Below are positions 1 through 7,940 of a stretch of DNA of 33,984 bases, in pieces. The position numbers were made by a program, and so were the translations under genes. The stretch spans positions 1 through 33,984 of the forward strand of contig CAIWRU010000194.1 in the NCBI GenBank assembly GCA_903915155.1. The letters run 5' to 3'. Every line of letters starts with the position of its first letter. Position 1 is the first letter of the stretch. This DNA is from an uncultured Mucilaginibacter sp. (GTDB lineage Bacteria; Bacteroidota; Bacteroidia; Sphingobacteriales; Sphingobacteriaceae). Under the pieces are notes generated by a model. The model saw nothing but the letters and a program-made list of their open reading frames with translations, made no database searches and had not been told where the DNA came from.

Positions 1-6
1 ACTCAT

Positions 7-888
7 TTAATTTTTATCCTCCGGCTTAAACTTCCACCTGCGGTGCGACCATAACCAATATTGAGGCTCTCTTTTTATCATTATTTCTAAATACTTTATA
101 TATGAAGCCGTTATTTCATAAGGGGTGGTTTCTTTAGGGCTTTCCGTTAAAGGTATAAAAGTACAGGTATAATGACCTCTTTTAACACATTGTACATCGC
201 AAAATATAACAACCGGATTGGTTAATTTGGCCAGTTTTTCAATCCCCAAAAAAAAGGCAGTTGGCTGGTTCATAAAGGTGGTAAAGTAAGTAGCTTCATG
301 CTGAACAGGTGTTTGGTCGGCAACCAGGGCCGTAATAGTTACTTCATGCCTGTGTTGTACTACTACACGTGCTATATTCTTCATGGCTACCATTACACTC
401 CCAAAACGCGAACGCATGCTTATAAAAAACTTGTCAAAGATATCGTTAGTCAGCGGCTTATAAACAACTATTAGTTTCTTATCTGTATGAATACTCAACC
501 GCAGGTTCGACATTTCCCAGTTACCATAATGGCCCAGCGCGGTAATAACGCTTCGGCCCTGCTCCAAATAACTATCAAGCACTTCGGGGTTTGTGGCTAT
601 GAACCGCTTGCATATGGCGCTTTTTGATACAGTTATCATTTTTACTGTTTCCACCGTAAGGTCGGCCAGGTATTTAAAATATTTCTTTTCTATAATTCTG
701 CGCTCTTCTTCTGTTTTTTCAGGAAAGGAATTACGCAAGTTTTCCTGCACAACCTTACGGCGATAACCTACTATATAATAGATGACAAAGAATACAACAT
801 CGGATATGAGGTATATAAACCAGAATGGCAATAACGACATAAGGTATAAAAAGAACGCACCTAATCTTGAAACCCCTTTATTTATCAT
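7..888 (-). CDS. Lysophospholipid/lipid A acyltransferase (LpxL/HtrB family)
   Basis: Inner-membrane acyltransferase of the LpxL/HtrB family, expected to add a secondary acyl chain to lipid A or a related lipid. From the chosen start (ATG 886-888) it has 293 residues, normal for the family. A hydrophobic N-terminal segment lies at about residues 10-40. The family HX4D/E catalytic motif is seen as H120-YGNW-E125, followed by DQTP (191-194) and a C-terminal WLWSHRRWK motif (278-286), which is highly typical of Bacteroidota members. The frame stays open upstream to 957, but that would add 23 residues overlapping the divergent WbqC gene; homologues begin near the chosen Met. A TAAGTTTG box 24 nt upstream supports this start. 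Family is certain; the exact acceptor is not known. Confidence 0.9.
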   Translation of the reverse strand: MINKGVSRLGAFFLYLMSLLPFWFIYLISDVVFFVIYYIVGYRRKVVQENLRNSFPEKTEEERRIIEKKYFKYLADLTVETVKMITVSKSAICKRFIATNPEVLDSYLEQGRSVITALGHYGNWEMSNLRLSIHTDKKLIVVYKPLTNDIFDKFFISMRSRFGSVMVAMKNIARVVVQHRHEVTITALVADQTPVQHEATYFTTFMNQPTAFFLGIEKLAKLTNPVVIFCDVQCVKRGHYTCTFIPLTESPKETTPYEITASYIKYLEIMIKREPQYWLWSHRRWKFKPEDKN

Positions 889-896
889 TATTTTTG
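867..896 (+). promoter_or_regulatory. Promoter of the WbqC-family gene
   Basis: TTG at 867-869 and TAttTTTG at 889-896 are separated by exactly 19 nt, matching the Bacteroidota -33/-7 consensus. Transcription would start near 901-903, giving a leader of about 27 nt to the ATG at 929. Confidence 0.65.
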
Positions 897-911
897 CCCA
901 ATTTTCGTGTA

Positions 912-939
912 CAAACTTAAAAAAATATATGATTGCAAA
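912..939 (-). promoter_or_regulatory. Promoter of the acyltransferase gene
   Basis: Read on the minus strand, TAAGTTTG (912-919) matches the -7 consensus exactly. TTTG (936-939) lies 16 nt upstream, shorter than the usual 19. The predicted start near 907 gives a leader of about 19 nt. The -33 element lies inside the divergent WbqC coding sequence, so the two promoters are interleaved. Confidence 0.5.
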
Positions 940-1543
940 CGGTGTTGTTTTACCCATGCTTTATCTGCCGCCGGTTGAATATTTTATGGCGCTTAATAAA
1001 TACAAACCCGGTATTTTAATTGAGCGTGATGAGCATTTCCCAAAGCAAACTTACCGCAACCGCGCAAACATCTGTTCGCCCGATGGCATATTGGGGCTTA
1101 CGGTTCCTGTTATGAAGGGATCAAAAAACCACACCGGTGTTAAGGATGTAAGGATCAGCTATGAATTTAACTGGCAACGATTGCACTGGATGAGCCTGCA
1201 GGCCTGCTACCGCCGTTCGGCCTATTTTGAATATTATGAGGACGATTTTGCCCCGTTTTATGAAAACAAGGAAATCTTTTTGTTTGATTATAACGAACAA
1301 TTGCTGCAACTGCTGTTAAAGCTCGCGAAAATAAAAACGCCCCTCTCCTACACCGAAACTTACGAGGCAGAATATCCCGGGCTTACCGATCTGCGATCTT
1401 CCATTAATCCCAAAAAAGAGAGTAATATTGACCAAAAACCCTATTTCCAGGTTTTTGAGGAAAAGAACGGATTTTTGAGAAACCTTAGTATTGTCGACTT
1501 ACTATTCAATCAGGGGCCGCAAACGGGGAATTATTTGGTTTGA
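929..1543 (+). CDS. WbqC-family protein
   Basis: A 204-residue WbqC-family (PF08889 type) protein. This family is found in surface-polysaccharide loci and in Bacteroidota housekeeping contexts; its biochemical role is unsettled. Typical features are an N-terminal VVLPMLYLPPVEYFMAL stretch (residues 6-22), the KQTYRNR motif (39-45) and a WQRLHWMSLQACYRRSAYFEYY segment starting near residue 82. The ATG at 929 is chosen because family members begin just before this N-terminal stretch. A start at 782 would add 49 residues of antisense acyltransferase sequence with no family resemblance, and the promoter lies at 867-896. It diverges from the acyltransferase with a 40-bp gap. Family confident, function not. 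Confidence 0.85.
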   Translation: MIANGVVLPMLYLPPVEYFMALNKYKPGILIERDEHFPKQTYRNRANICSPDGILGLTVPVMKGSKNHTGVKDVRISYEFNWQRLHWMSLQACYRRSAYFEYYEDDFAPFYENKEIFLFDYNEQLLQLLLKLAKIKTPLSYTETYEAEYPGLTDLRSSINPKKESNIDQKPYFQVFEEKNGFLRNLSIVDLLFNQGPQTGNYLV

Positions 1544-1584
1544 TAATTCTTTCCACATTCATTTCACTTTACTAAAAATATTAG

Positions 1585-1592
1585 TAAATTTG
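1585..1592 (+). promoter_or_regulatory. -7 element immediately before the Y-family polymerase gene
   Basis: TAaaTTTG matches the Bacteroidota -7 consensus. Only 3 nt separate it from the GTG at 1596. TTTC at 1562-1565 sits near the -33 position and is an imperfect match. If used, the transcript would start at or just after the annotated GTG, so either the mRNA is leaderless or translation starts at the in-frame GTG at 1635. Confidence 0.45.
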
Positions 1593-1595
1593 TAA

Positions 1596-2876
1596 GTGAA
1601 CCAAAACTCCATCCAGGTAAAAGCCGAACCCCGCGTGCTATTTGTTGATATGAACAGCTTTTTTGCCAGTTGCGAGCAACAGGTAAACTTTTGGCTGCGC
1701 AACCGCCCTGTTGGGGTTTGTGTGTACACCGGCAAATATGGTTGCGTAATATCGCTATCAACCGAAGCAAAAGAACGCGGGTTAAAAGCCGGGATGCGCC
1801 TGAATGATGTAATGGCCGCCTGCCCTGATTTTATCCCGGTTGAAAGCAACCCCGCCCGCTACCGCGAATTCCATAAAAAAATAATCCATGTACTTAAGCA
1901 ATATTGCAATGATGTTGTGCCGAAAAGCATTGATGAAGCTATCATTAACCTAACCAATTACGATCATACCGATCCGCTTACCATTGCGCGCCGGATAAAG
2001 CGGGATATTTTAACCAACGTGGGCGATTGGCTGGAATGCTCGGTAGGTATTGCGCCTAATGCTTTTTTGGCTAAGCTGGCATCGGTGCGTGGTAAAAAAA
2101 CAGGTGGGCTGATGATGATAACCCCGCAAAACATTGATGACGTACTAAGTGGCCTTAAACTGGGCGACCTGCCGGGCATTGGAGCCAATATGTCGTACCG
2201 GTTAGAACGCAGCGGGATCAATACACCGTTGGAAATGCGTTATGCCACCCCCCAACGCCTAAAGGCTATTTTTAAAAGTATTGATGGTATTTACTGGCAC
2301 TACCGGCTCAATTTTATCGAAACCAACATTGTAGCGCATGATTACCATGGCATGCAATCCATGCGGCAAATATCAGCGGAAAAAAGAAAAAACATAGAAT
2401 ATATAGAGCAGCTGTTCATGACGCTATGCCTTACACTTGAAAAACGCATGGTACATCATAAATTCTATTGTAAATCCATCGGCTTTACCGCGCGATATGA
2501 AGATGGCACCCGCTGGGATGATGGATTTCCCATTACCCTGCCCGTGCAGGATGCCGTTAGCCTGATGCGCATGATACGCCTGCGAATGGAGAAATTTGAA
2601 GCGAAAACAAATAGCGGCCCCATTTTAAACACTCATATTGATAGCATGAGAGTGGCTGTTACTAATTTTGTAAATACCGGGAATATGTTTTACAGTTTGT
2701 TTGAAGATATTGAACGGAAAGATATAGCGCTAAAAACCATGTACGAGATAAAAAATAAATTTGGCGCAGATAAAATTATCAGGGCGATGGAAATGACTGA
2801 CGGTAAGGTAATTAAGGATGTTATAGGTTTCGGTTCAGTTAAAGATTTGACCGACCTGGATTATAAAACCGAATAA
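1596..2876 (+). CDS. dinB: Y-family (translesion) DNA polymerase, DinB/Pol IV-like
   Basis: Error-prone polymerase for bypass of DNA lesions. The 426-residue protein shows the catalytic carboxylates of the family: D18 in FVDMNSFF and D113/E114 in SIDEA. F23 lies at the steric-gate position. A helix-hairpin-helix region (GDLPGIGANMSYRL, about 193-206) is followed by a little-finger region ending near residue 400. The length suits Pol IV. The start shown is GTG 1596; another in-frame GTG at 1635 would begin with LFVDMNSF and is plausible because the -7 element sits at 1585-1592. The motif reads DMNSF rather than the common DMDCF, as in a Bacteroidota subgroup; I cannot place the subfamily further. 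No LexA-like box was recognised. Confidence 0.85.
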   Translation: MNQNSIQVKAEPRVLFVDMNSFFASCEQQVNFWLRNRPVGVCVYTGKYGCVISLSTEAKERGLKAGMRLNDVMAACPDFIPVESNPARYREFHKKIIHVLKQYCNDVVPKSIDEAIINLTNYDHTDPLTIARRIKRDILTNVGDWLECSVGIAPNAFLAKLASVRGKKTGGLMMITPQNIDDVLSGLKLGDLPGIGANMSYRLERSGINTPLEMRYATPQRLKAIFKSIDGIYWHYRLNFIETNIVAHDYHGMQSMRQISAEKRKNIEYIEQLFMTLCLTLEKRMVHHKFYCKSIGFTARYEDGTRWDDGFPITLPVQDAVSLMRMIRLRMEKFEAKTNSGPILNTHIDSMRVAVTNFVNTGNMFYSLFEDIERKDIALKTMYEIKNKFGADKIIRAMEMTDGKVIKDVIGFGSVKDLTDLDYKTE

Positions 2877-2933
2877 AATTTAAAATATTTTTTCTTATTA
2901 GGCAATAATTCTGTTGTAACGGAGTTTTTACAT

Positions 2934-2957
2934 ATGAAAACAATAAAACATCTATGA
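2934..2957 (+). CDS. Seven-codon mini-ORF overlapping the lipoprotein start (candidate leader peptide)
   Basis: ATG at 2934 begins a 7-residue ORF (MKTIKHL) whose TGA (2955-2957) overlaps the ATG of the glycoside-hydrolase lipoprotein at 2954 in an ATGA arrangement. A GGAG at 2921-2924 is well placed for the mini-ORF, whereas no ribosome binding site is visible for the downstream ATG. This suggests translational coupling. The other reading is a frameshifted original N-terminus, but the downstream frame already has a complete lipoprotein signal. Confidence 0.35.
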   Translation: MKTIKHL

Positions 2958-4564
2958 CACAGAAAACAACCCGAAACTCTCGTTTCAGCAGACGCTTGTG
3001 CGTACTCGCGACTGCTGCCGCCCTTTTTGCAAGCTGTAAAAAGGACGCCCAGGCACCGGCCAGTGCACTAAAATTAGACACTGCCTCAACTTCATTATCT
3101 GCGGCCGCGTCAGTAGCAACAACTACACCCTTAAGAAACATGTTTGGCGTAAACACCTTTGCATGGGACTTCTTTGGCTCCAACCCTTCAACTATCGATC
3201 CTACTAAATGGGGATTAATGAAGACTTTTAGCGGGGTAAGACATTACCTTGATTGGAGTTCCCTCGAATCTGCACAAGGACAGTACAGTTTCAACCCGGT
3301 AATTAATGGCAGCTGGAATTTGGATGCCATTTATTCGACCCTAAAAAACAACAACATGACGGCCCTGGTTGATATCAAGACCTGCCCCAGTTGGTTCCTG
3401 GCCAGCTTCCCGGCAAATCTGCAGGATTCAGAAGATGTAACGGCTCCCTACGGCTCAAACCTTAGCGACCCGGCTTCTTATATCCTTGTGGGTAAAGTGG
3501 CTTTCCAGTTTGCGGCAAGATATGGCTCGAATACTGCGGTTAATAAAAGTTTATTATCAGTAGATAAAACCCCGCGCTGGGCAAACGATGTGGTAAATAC
3601 TGTTAAAGTTGGCCTCAACACCGTAAAATATGTGGAGGTTAACAACGAACCTGATAAATGGTGGAAAGGCCCTGCTACCAAACAAACTGCGCAGCAATAC
3701 GCAGCCAACATGTCGGCATTTTATGATGGCAACGTGGGCAAGATGGGTAAAAACGTAGGTATAAAAAATGCCGACCCAAATATGCAGGTAGTAATGGGCG
3801 GCCTTTGTAATTTACCAAATGCCATACAATGGATAAAAGACATGGTAACTTGGTGCGCCCAGAACCGTGGTTACAAAGCCGACGGCAGCGTTAACCTTTG
3901 CTTTGACGTGATCAACTACCATAACTATAGCAGCGGCAGCAACGTTGGCGCGGCTCCCGAACTGTCAAACGCAGCAAGTGAAGCTGATGCATTTTCAGCA
4001 GAAGCCAAAACCATAGCCGGTAACCCCCAGGTTTGGTTAACCGAAAATGGCTATGATATTAATTCCGGAAGCCCCCTGCGTGCTCCCGCCATTGGAGGTA
4101 AATCAGCTCTATTGGTTCAGGCCGATTGGATATTAAGATCATCGTTACTGTATATAAAACATGGCATCTCGCGCCTGTTTTTTTACCAGATGTATGATAA
4201 CGCTCCCGGCAACAGTGTCCAGTTTTCAACATCAGGCTTAATGGCAAGCAGCAGTTCCCGCAGGCCGGCTGGCAATTATATACATGAAGTTTCAGCTTTG
4301 ATGGGCGATTATACTTATGTAAAAACATTAAGCTCAAGCCCAATGGTAGATCAGTATACCAATGGCACCAAAACTATTTGGGTGCTGTGGATGCCTACTG
4401 CCAAAGGCGCGACAGCTACTTATTATCTTAACGTGGGCGCAAAAGCAGCAACCCTGTATACATTAAACCCAAGTGTGCCTACAATTAATAAGGCCACTAA
4501 AACTACAACGAGCAATGTGCTTAGTGTAGCCGTAAGCGAAACACCTGTTTTTGTGAGTAATTGA
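2954..4564 (+). CDS. Lipoprotein with clan GH-A-like glycoside hydrolase fold
   Basis: A 536-residue predicted lipoprotein with a basic N-terminus, hydrophobic core (about 15-26) and lipobox LFASC with Cys28, so probably anchored in the outer membrane. A low-complexity Ser/Ala/Thr linker (about 33-58) precedes the catalytic domain. Clan GH-A hallmarks are visible: VEVNNEPDKWW with candidate acid/base E232, and VWLTENGYD with candidate nucleophile E364, plus INYHNY near 320-325. A C-terminal beta-rich segment (about 450-536) probably completes the fold. I cannot assign the GH family; GH39- or GH5-like relatives are possible, so the substrate is unknown. It is not beside a SusC/SusD pair. A strong terminator-like hairpin follows. 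Confidence 0.75.
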   Translation: MTQKTTRNSRFSRRLCVLATAAALFASCKKDAQAPASALKLDTASTSLSAAASVATTTPLRNMFGVNTFAWDFFGSNPSTIDPTKWGLMKTFSGVRHYLDWSSLESAQGQYSFNPVINGSWNLDAIYSTLKNNNMTALVDIKTCPSWFLASFPANLQDSEDVTAPYGSNLSDPASYILVGKVAFQFAARYGSNTAVNKSLLSVDKTPRWANDVVNTVKVGLNTVKYVEVNNEPDKWWKGPATKQTAQQYAANMSAFYDGNVGKMGKNVGIKNADPNMQVVMGGLCNLPNAIQWIKDMVTWCAQNRGYKADGSVNLCFDVINYHNYSSGSNVGAAPELSNAASEADAFSAEAKTIAGNPQVWLTENGYDINSGSPLRAPAIGGKSALLVQADWILRSSLLYIKHGISRLFFYQMYDNAPGNSVQFSTSGLMASSSSRRPAGNYIHEVSALMGDYTYVKTLSSSPMVDQYTNGTKTIWVLWMPTAKGATATYYLNVGAKAATLYTLNPSVPTINKATKTTTSNVLSVAVSETPVFVSN

Positions 4565-4597
4565 TACGACGCGCGACAACTATTACAGTAAAATATT

Positions 4598-4640
4598 TAA
4601 TAAAAGCCCTAACGCTCAACTTGAGTTGGGGCTTTTATTA
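4598..4640 (+). terminator. Rho-independent terminator after the lipoprotein gene
   Basis: Arms 4598-4613 and 4625-4640 pair over 16 bp with one G-T wobble around an 11-nt loop. The 3' arm ends GGGGCTTTTATTA. The stem is AT-rich on its outer side and could work in both directions. Confidence 0.8.
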
Positions 4641-4655
4641 TCCGCCTAAAAACGC

Positions 4656-4663
4656 TACTTTTG
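4656..4663 (+). promoter_or_regulatory. -7 element of lepA
   Basis: TActTTTG matches the Bacteroidota -7 consensus and ends only 7 nt before the lepA ATG. No convincing TTG is found 19 nt upstream, where the terminator arm lies. The implied leader is 0-3 nt. Confidence 0.45.
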
Positions 4664-4670
4664 CGCTTCA

Positions 4671-6458
4671 ATGGAGCACATTCGTAATTTTTGTATTATA
4701 GCGCATATCGACCACGGCAAAAGTACTTTAGCCGACAGGTTATTAGAATATACCAACACCATTACCCAACGCGAATCGCAGGCACAATTGCTTGACGATA
4801 TGGACCTTGAACGCGAGCGCGGCATCACCATAAAAAGCCATGCCATACAAATGGATTATGAGCTTAATGGCCAAAAATATATCCTTAACCTGATAGATAC
4901 ACCGGGCCACGTTGACTTTTCGTACGAAGTATCGCGTTCCATAGCTGCCTGCGAAGGTGCACTGCTTATTGTCGACGCTGCACAGGGTATACAGGCGCAA
5001 ACCATATCAAATCTTTATTTGGCTTTGGAGAATGACCTGGAGATAATCCCTGTGTTGAACAAAATGGACCTGCCCGGCGCTATGCCTGAGGAGGTTAAAG
5101 ACCAGATAGTAGAGCTTATAGGCTGCAAACGCGAAGACATACTTGCTGCATCTGGTAAAACAGGTATGGGCGTACATGAGATTTTAAGTGCCATAGTTGA
5201 AAGGGTACCCCATCCTGTCGGAGACCCTGAAGCACCGTTACAAGCATTGATATTTGATTCTGTTTTTAACTCGTTCCGTGGTATTGTGGCCTATTTTAAG
5301 GTGGTGAACGGCGAGATACGCAAAGGCGATAAGGTAAAATTTTTCGCTACAGAAAAGCAATATATTGCGGATGAAGTTGGCACACTAAAGTTAAAACAAT
5401 CGCCAAGGGATGTTATAAAAACCGGCGATGTGGGCTATATCATATCAGGTATAAAAGAAGCCAGGGAAGTTAAGGTTGGAGATACCATCACCCGTGTTGA
5501 CCGCCCATGTGCCGAAGGTATACAGGGTTTTGAGGAAGTAAAACCAATGGTATTTGCCGGTATTTACCCGGTTGATACCGAAGATTACGAAGAGTTGCGC
5601 GATTCAATGGGCAAACTGCAATTGAACGATGCTGCCTTGGTTTTCGAACCTGAATCATCAGCAGCTTTGGGCTTTGGTTTCCGTTGCGGTTTCTTGGGTA
5701 TGCTGCACATGGAGATCATCCAGGAACGTTTGGAACGCGAGTTCGATATGACGGTGATCACTACGGTACCCAACGTGTCGTACATCGCTTATACCACCAA
5801 AGGCGTACCAATAACAGTAAACAACCCCTCCGATCTTCCCGACCCAAGCAGGATAGATTATGTGGAGGAACCTTACATAAAAGCTACCATCATTACAAAA
5901 TCTGAATTTGTAGGGCCGGTAATGTCGTTGTGTATCCAAAAACGTGGTTTTATCAAAAATCAATCGTACTTAACATCCGACCGTGTTGAGCTGATATTCG
6001 AGATGCCAATGGGCGAAATAGTTTTCGATTTTTATGATAAACTGAAAACGATATCTAAAGGCTATGCCTCGTTTGATTATCACCAGATAGGTTATCGTCA
6101 GTCGGATTTAGTGCGTTTGGATATCCGTTTAAATGCGGAACCTGTCGACGCTTTATCATCATTAATATTCCGCGGTAACTCTTATGACTTCGGTAAAAAG
6201 ATATGTGAAAAGCTGAGGGAATTAATACCCCGCCAGCAATTCGAAATAATTATACAGGCATCTATCGGCGCTAAAATTATCGCCCGTGAAACGGTAAAAG
6301 CCCTGCGCAAGGATGTAACGGCCAAATGTTACGGCGGTGACATATCGCGTAAGCGTAAGCTGTTGGAAAAACAGAAAAAAGGCAAAAAACGCATGCGCCA
6401 GGTAGGTAATGTGGAGATCCCACAATCGGCGTTTATGGCAGTGTTGAAACTGGATTAG
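4671..6458 (+). CDS. lepA: Elongation factor 4 (LepA), ribosome-associated GTPase
   Basis: Translational GTPase that acts on the ribosome (back-translocation or initiation fidelity in published work). The 595-residue length is normal for the family. G1 AHIDHGKST (11-19), the RGITI switch (50-54), DTPGH (76-80) and NKMD (130-133) are intact. The LepA-specific C-terminal domain is present, with [16 protein letters not shown] followed by a basic KKGKKRMRQ stretch. The start is fixed by the [20 protein letters not shown]-terminus typical of the family. It has its own promoter element behind the upstream terminator. The stop codon TAG is the first triplet of a GC-rich inverted repeat that fills the gap to folD. 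Confidence 0.97.
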   Translation: MEHIRNFCIIAHIDHGKSTLADRLLEYTNTITQRESQAQLLDDMDLERERGITIKSHAIQMDYELNGQKYILNLIDTPGHVDFSYEVSRSIAACEGALLIVDAAQGIQAQTISNLYLALENDLEIIPVLNKMDLPGAMPEEVKDQIVELIGCKREDILAASGKTGMGVHEILSAIVERVPHPVGDPEAPLQALIFDSVFNSFRGIVAYFKVVNGEIRKGDKVKFFATEKQYIADEVGTLKLKQSPRDVIKTGDVGYIISGIKEAREVKVGDTITRVDRPCAEGIQGFEEVKPMVFAGIYPVDTEDYEELRDSMGKLQLNDAALVFEPESSAALGFGFRCGFLGMLHMEIIQERLEREFDMTVITTVPNVSYIAYTTKGVPITVNNPSDLPDPSRIDYVEEPYIKATIITKSEFVGPVMSLCIQKRGFIKNQSYLTSDRVELIFEMPMGEIVFDFYDKLKTISKGYASFDYHQIGYRQSDLVRLDIRLNAEPVDALSSLIFRGNSYDFGKKICEKLRELIPRQQFEIIIQASIGAKIIARETVKALRKDVTAKCYGGDISRKRKLLEKQKKGKKRMRQVGNVEIPQSAFMAVLKLD

Positions 6459-6552
6459 CCCCCAGCCCCCTAAAGGGGGAGTTTTTGATTGGGATGGCTA
6501 AAGAAATATATTTATTAAACTATTATTCCCCCTTTAGGGGGTTAGGGGGCTA
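6456..6552. repeat. GC-rich inverted repeat filling the lepA-folD gap
   Basis: The left arm (6456-6481) contains CCCCCTAAAGGGGG and the right arm (6526-6552) is its near-perfect reverse complement, containing CCCCCTTTAGGGGG. Each arm is itself palindromic at its core. The left arm includes the lepA stop codon and the right arm ends one base before the folD ATG. The 44-bp AT-rich interior holds a promoter-like pair. From memory, such CCCCCTAAAGGGGG elements recur between genes in several Bacteroidota genomes. Confidence 0.8.
6484..6514 (+). promoter_or_regulatory. Candidate folD promoter inside the inverted repeat
   Basis: TTTG (6484-6487) and TATATTTA (6507-6514, one mismatch to TAnnTTTG) are separated by 19 nt. 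The predicted start near 6519 would place the whole GC-rich right arm in the folD leader. Confidence 0.4.
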
Positions 6553-6553
6553 A

Positions 6554-7435
6554 ATGGAGCTTTTAGACGGAAAATACGTATCAGAAAAACTTAAAGTTGA
6601 AATTGCCGAAGAAGCGGCTAAAATACTAGCTGAAACCGGCAGGCAGCCGCATTTGGTGGCAGTTTTAGTTGGCCACGACGGCGGCAGCGAAACCTACGTA
6701 GCCAGCAAGATAAAAAACTGCGAAAAGGTTGGGTTTAAATCTACTTTGGTTAGATATAAAGATACCGTAACCGAAGATGAACTGCTGCAAAAAGTAGCCG
6801 AACTGAATGCCGACGCTGATATTGACGGGATCATTGTTCAGCTCCCCCTTCCTAAACACATCGACCCTGAAAAAGTAACCGAAAAGATCGACTATCGCAA
6901 AGATGTAGACGGCTTCCATCCGGTTAACCTGGGCCGTATGCAGCGCAACCTACCATCATTTATCCCTGCTACCCCCTACGGCATTACCCTAATGCTAAAG
7001 GAATACAATATCGAAACATCGGGCAAGCATTGCGTTGTTGTTGGCCGAAGTAATATAGTAGGCTCGCCAATGAGTATTCTGATGGCGCGAAACACCTACC
7101 CCGGCAATTGCACGGTTACCCTTTGTCACAGCCGTACACCAAATATTAAAGACTTTACCCTTGATGCCGATATACTGATAGTAGCCATCGGCAAAAAGAA
7201 TTTTATTACTGCCGATATGGTAAAACCAGGCGCAGTGGTAATTGACGTTGGCATGAATCGTGAAACCTCAACCACAACCAAATCCGGCTTTAAATTGTAT
7301 GGCGATGTTGATTTTGAGAATGTGGCGCCAAAAACATCGTGGATAACACCTGTGCCCGGCGGTGTTGGGCTAATGACCATTATTGGATTATTAAAGAACA
7401 CATTGGCATCGGCCAAAAAAGAGGTATATAAGTAA
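6554..7435 (+). CDS. folD: Bifunctional methylenetetrahydrofolate dehydrogenase/cyclohydrolase
   Basis: Interconverts 5,10-methylene-THF, 5,10-methenyl-THF and 10-formyl-THF in one-carbon metabolism, using NADP. The 293-residue protein shows the YxxxK catalytic motif (Y48, K52), the QLPLPKHID segment, [13 protein letters not shown], the nucleotide-binding [14 protein letters not shown] motif and C-terminal [11 protein letters not shown]. The MELLDGK start is typical of Bacteroidota FolD. There is no classical ribosome binding site because the upstream bases belong to the GC-rich repeat. The small ABM-domain gene follows after 26 nt and may be co-transcribed. Confidence 0.96.
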   Translation: MELLDGKYVSEKLKVEIAEEAAKILAETGRQPHLVAVLVGHDGGSETYVASKIKNCEKVGFKSTLVRYKDTVTEDELLQKVAELNADADIDGIIVQLPLPKHIDPEKVTEKIDYRKDVDGFHPVNLGRMQRNLPSFIPATPYGITLMLKEYNIETSGKHCVVVGRSNIVGSPMSILMARNTYPGNCTVTLCHSRTPNIKDFTLDADILIVAIGKKNFITADMVKPGAVVIDVGMNRETSTTTKSGFKLYGDVDFENVAPKTSWITPVPGGVGLMTIIGLLKNTLASAKKEVYK

Positions 7436-7461
7436 CTCAACGTTAACGTAAATCATAGGAA

Positions 7462-7788
7462 ATGACAAGTATTTCTGTTGAAAACAACTACTTAACATTA
7501 ATCAATGTATTTACGGTAGCCCCGGAAAATCAGAAAAAACTGGTTGATCTGCTCATATTGGCAACTGAAGAAAGCGTGGTAAAAATAACCGGCTTTATTT
7601 CATCAAGCCTCCACAAAAGTCTCGATGGAACTAAAGTTACCATGTACGCCCAGTGGAGAAGTATTGAAGATTATCAAAATATGCGGAACAATCCCACCGC
7701 ATCACCTTATCTTGAGGAAGCATTAAAGATCGCAACTTTTGAGCCGGGAATGTACAAGGTGGTTAAAACATTCCTTCCGGCAATTTGA
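7462..7788 (+). CDS. Small ABM-domain (antibiotic biosynthesis monooxygenase-like) protein
   Basis: A 108-residue protein of the dimeric alpha/beta-barrel ABM superfamily. It shows the usual order: an N-terminal beta strand (LTLINVFTVAPENQKKLVDLL), a GFISSSLHKSLDG strand-turn, a MYAQWRSIEDYQNM strand-helix, and a helix with final strand near FEPGMYKVVKTF. AGGA at 7457-7460 is a fair ribosome binding site. It lies 26 nt after folD. ABM proteins range from quinol monooxygenases to heme-degrading enzymes and proteins with no known activity; nothing in the sequence decides between them. No signal peptide is seen. Confidence 0.75.
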   Translation: MTSISVENNYLTLINVFTVAPENQKKLVDLLILATEESVVKITGFISSSLHKSLDGTKVTMYAQWRSIEDYQNMRNNPTASPYLEEALKIATFEPGMYKVVKTFLPAI

Positions 7789-7940
7789 TGAGCTATTTTT
7801 CCAATTATTTATTATATTTCCCCAAAACCGGTTATGTGAATGTATTGATAGTAGATCGGCAAAAAAAATTCAATCATTGCGCCCTTAACATCATAGACAA
7901 CTCCCGCACCGGTTGGTGTGGTAAAGAATAGTATTAAAAA

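Noticed and set aside
782-928. N-terminal extension of the WbqC-family ORF
   Set aside because: These 49 codons are antisense to the acyltransferase, show no family similarity and contain the promoter; the real start is 929.
7789-7940. Promoter or RNA element in the gap before the CocE-type gene
   Set aside because: Two ACCGGTT words occur but no consensus promoter, riboswitch or hairpin of useful strength is visible.
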